This document shows positions 6,226-6,738 of a stretch of DNA of 6,738 nucleotides, one piece after another; position 1 is the stretch's first letter, and each line of letters opens with the position of its first letter. The notes beneath the pieces are model-generated. The model did not search any database. It had not been told where the DNA came from and worked only from the letters and a program-made list of their open reading frames with translations. The translations under genes and the position numbers were made by a program. This DNA comes from an uncultured Eubacteriales bacterium (lineage in GTDB: Bacteria > Bacillota > Clostridia > UBA1381): contig USPO01000082.1 of NCBI GenBank assembly GCA_900556575.1, positions 1 through 6,738 on the forward strand, given 5' to 3'.

Positions 6226-6256
6226 TATAACCTCCCATTAAAACTCTGAAACAAAT

Positions 6257-6279
6257 TTCGCCGCATTAAATGCGACAAA
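6257..6279 (-). terminator. Small hairpin just after the right-edge gene
   Basis: On the - strand TTTGTCGCAT (6279-6270) and ATGCGGCGAA (6266-6257) pair over 10 bp, including two G-U pairs, with a three-base loop. ATTTGTTT follows. The hairpin begins about 10 bases after the stop codon at 6292-6290. It may be a first, weaker terminator or a 3'-end stabilising structure ahead of the stronger hairpin at 6141-6183. Confidence 0.4.
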
Positions 6280-6289
6280 CATCTGCTCA

Positions 6290-6738
6290 TCAGTCTGCTG
6301 GTGTAAACTCTGCTCCGCTGAAGCAAGCCTTTGTTCCTGCACCGTAGATATAATATGTTGTACCGGCTACTACATCAGCCTCTACTTTTCCGTCCATCTT
6401 TTCTGTTTCTGAAGAGTTTTCTGTTGATGCAACCGCATTCGTCTGTTTACTATTTTCTTCTACAACATAAATTACTTTTTTTGCTCCGAGACCTGTAAAT
6501 GAAACTGAAAGCTTACCGTTCTTTTCTGCAACATACTTTAATGCTGTACCTGTCGCAACACCGTCACTAAAACTTCCGTTTTCACCCGATGTTATATACT
6601 TACCATTAGCCTTTGTATCCGCAAATAAGGTTGTAAGTCCCTTCATAAGCTCTGTGCCTGCTGCACAATTGTTATAAGCGGCTGACATTGTCCATACATT
6701 TTCCTGTACATCCGGAGCCGAAGGCGTCGGTGTCGGTT
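6290..6738 (-). CDS. C-terminal part of a secreted modular protein (probable carbohydrate-active enzyme), truncated by window edge
   Basis: The frame is open from the right edge to TGA at 6292-6290. The Met at 6688 is internal: the same frame upstream reads PTPTPSAPDVQENVWT, a Pro-Thr linker running into a folded module. About 149 residues are visible. The module starts with DVQENVWT, has KYITSGENGSFSDG and LSVSFTGLGAKKVIYVVEEN in the middle, and ends with TYYIYGAGTKACFSGAEFTPAD. This is a beta-rich pattern like the C-terminal accessory modules of clostridial pectate lyases and related enzymes, so a carbohydrate-binding role is plausible, but I cannot name a CBM family. The linker uses the same repeat unit as the lyase linker downstream. 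The gene lies on the same strand as the lyase but is separated by hairpins and a promoter, so they are probably separate transcripts. The catalytic part, if any, lies beyond the edge. Confidence 0.8.
   Translation of the reverse strand, partial: PTPTPSAPDVQENVWTMSAAYNNCAAGTELMKGLTTLFADTKANGKYITSGENGSFSDGVATGTALKYVAEKNGKLSVSFTGLGAKKVIYVVEENSKQTNAVASTENSSETEKMDGKVEADVVAGTTYYIYGAGTKACFSGAEFTPAD
6719..6738 (-). repeat. Pro-Thr linker at the right edge
   Basis: Codons at 6736-6719 encode PTPTPS. The core GTCGGTGTCGGT on the + strand is identical to part of the lyase linker repeat at 2474-2518. It is cut by the window edge, so its full length is unknown. Confidence 0.75.

Larger units (their letters stand above)
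5882..6289. other. AT-rich intergenic region between two secreted-enzyme genes
   Basis: This 408-base stretch holds no conventional gene. From the lyase outward it contains the lyase ribosome binding site, a leader inverted repeat, a promoter, a weak AT-rich hairpin, a candidate 30-residue membrane peptide gene, a strong hairpin, a 12-codon ORF and a small GC-rich hairpin just after the right-hand stop codon. Each is listed separately. The + strand frame open across 5814-6077 has no ribosome binding site and runs antisense into the lyase signal peptide, so it is not called. Confidence 0.7.

Noticed and set aside
6290..6688. Met at 6688 as start of a 132-residue gene
   Set aside because: The frame continues upstream through a Pro-Thr linker to the window edge, so this is the end of a larger protein.

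Overview
The window looks like part of a chromosome of a plant-fibre- or pectin-degrading Clostridia-type Firmicute from a gut or rumen-like habitat. This rests on low-to-moderate GC, AT-rich spacers, strong GGAG-type ribosome binding sites, GTG and probable TTG starts, and very long secreted enzymes whose modules are joined by Pro-Thr/Pro-Ser linkers. A pectin specialist of the Ruminococcus/Monoglobus type would fit, but the genus is inference only.

Layout. On the + strand, the left edge holds the 3' end of a NodB-type polysaccharide deacetylase (1-677). It overlaps by 11 bases a complete gene for a DUF2161 protein with a PD-(D/E)XK nuclease-like signature (667-1377, GTG start). This pair converges on a 1488-residue secreted rhamnogalacturonan lyase of polysaccharide lyase family 11 on the - strand (5881-1415). 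A perfect 15-bp inverted repeat (1366-1402) sits between them, probably a bidirectional terminator, and it includes the stop codon of the DUF2161 gene. The lyase carries a signal peptide, a family-11 beta-propeller, two bacterial Ig-like (Big_2) domains, two jelly-roll-like modules of unknown specificity, two Ser/Thr-Pro linkers, a small C-terminal beta domain and an acidic tail. It has no recognisable dockerin, S-layer or sortase anchor.

Upstream of the lyase is a 408-base AT-rich spacer (5882-6289). It contains a convincing lyase promoter and ribosome binding site, a small inverted repeat in the leader, a candidate 30-residue membrane peptide (6103-6011, TTG start), a strong terminator-like hairpin (6141-6183) and a 12-codon ORF with a very good ribosome binding site (6225-6187). 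The right edge (6738-6290, - strand) is the C-terminal end of another large secreted protein: a Pro-Thr linker followed by an uncharacterised beta-rich module, probably carbohydrate-binding.

Working together. The lyase cleaves the rhamnogalacturonan-I backbone of pectin outside the cell. The right-edge protein, with the same linker style and orientation, is probably another secreted polysaccharide-active enzyme, and the deacetylase may act on acetylated glycans or on peptidoglycan. I see no transporter, sensor or regulator here, so this is a fragment of a pectin locus or loose cluster. No wholly new multi-gene system is evident. The least explained parts are the micro-ORFs in the spacer, the unassigned modules and tail of the lyase, and the pairing of a nuclease-like DUF2161 gene with a deacetylase.
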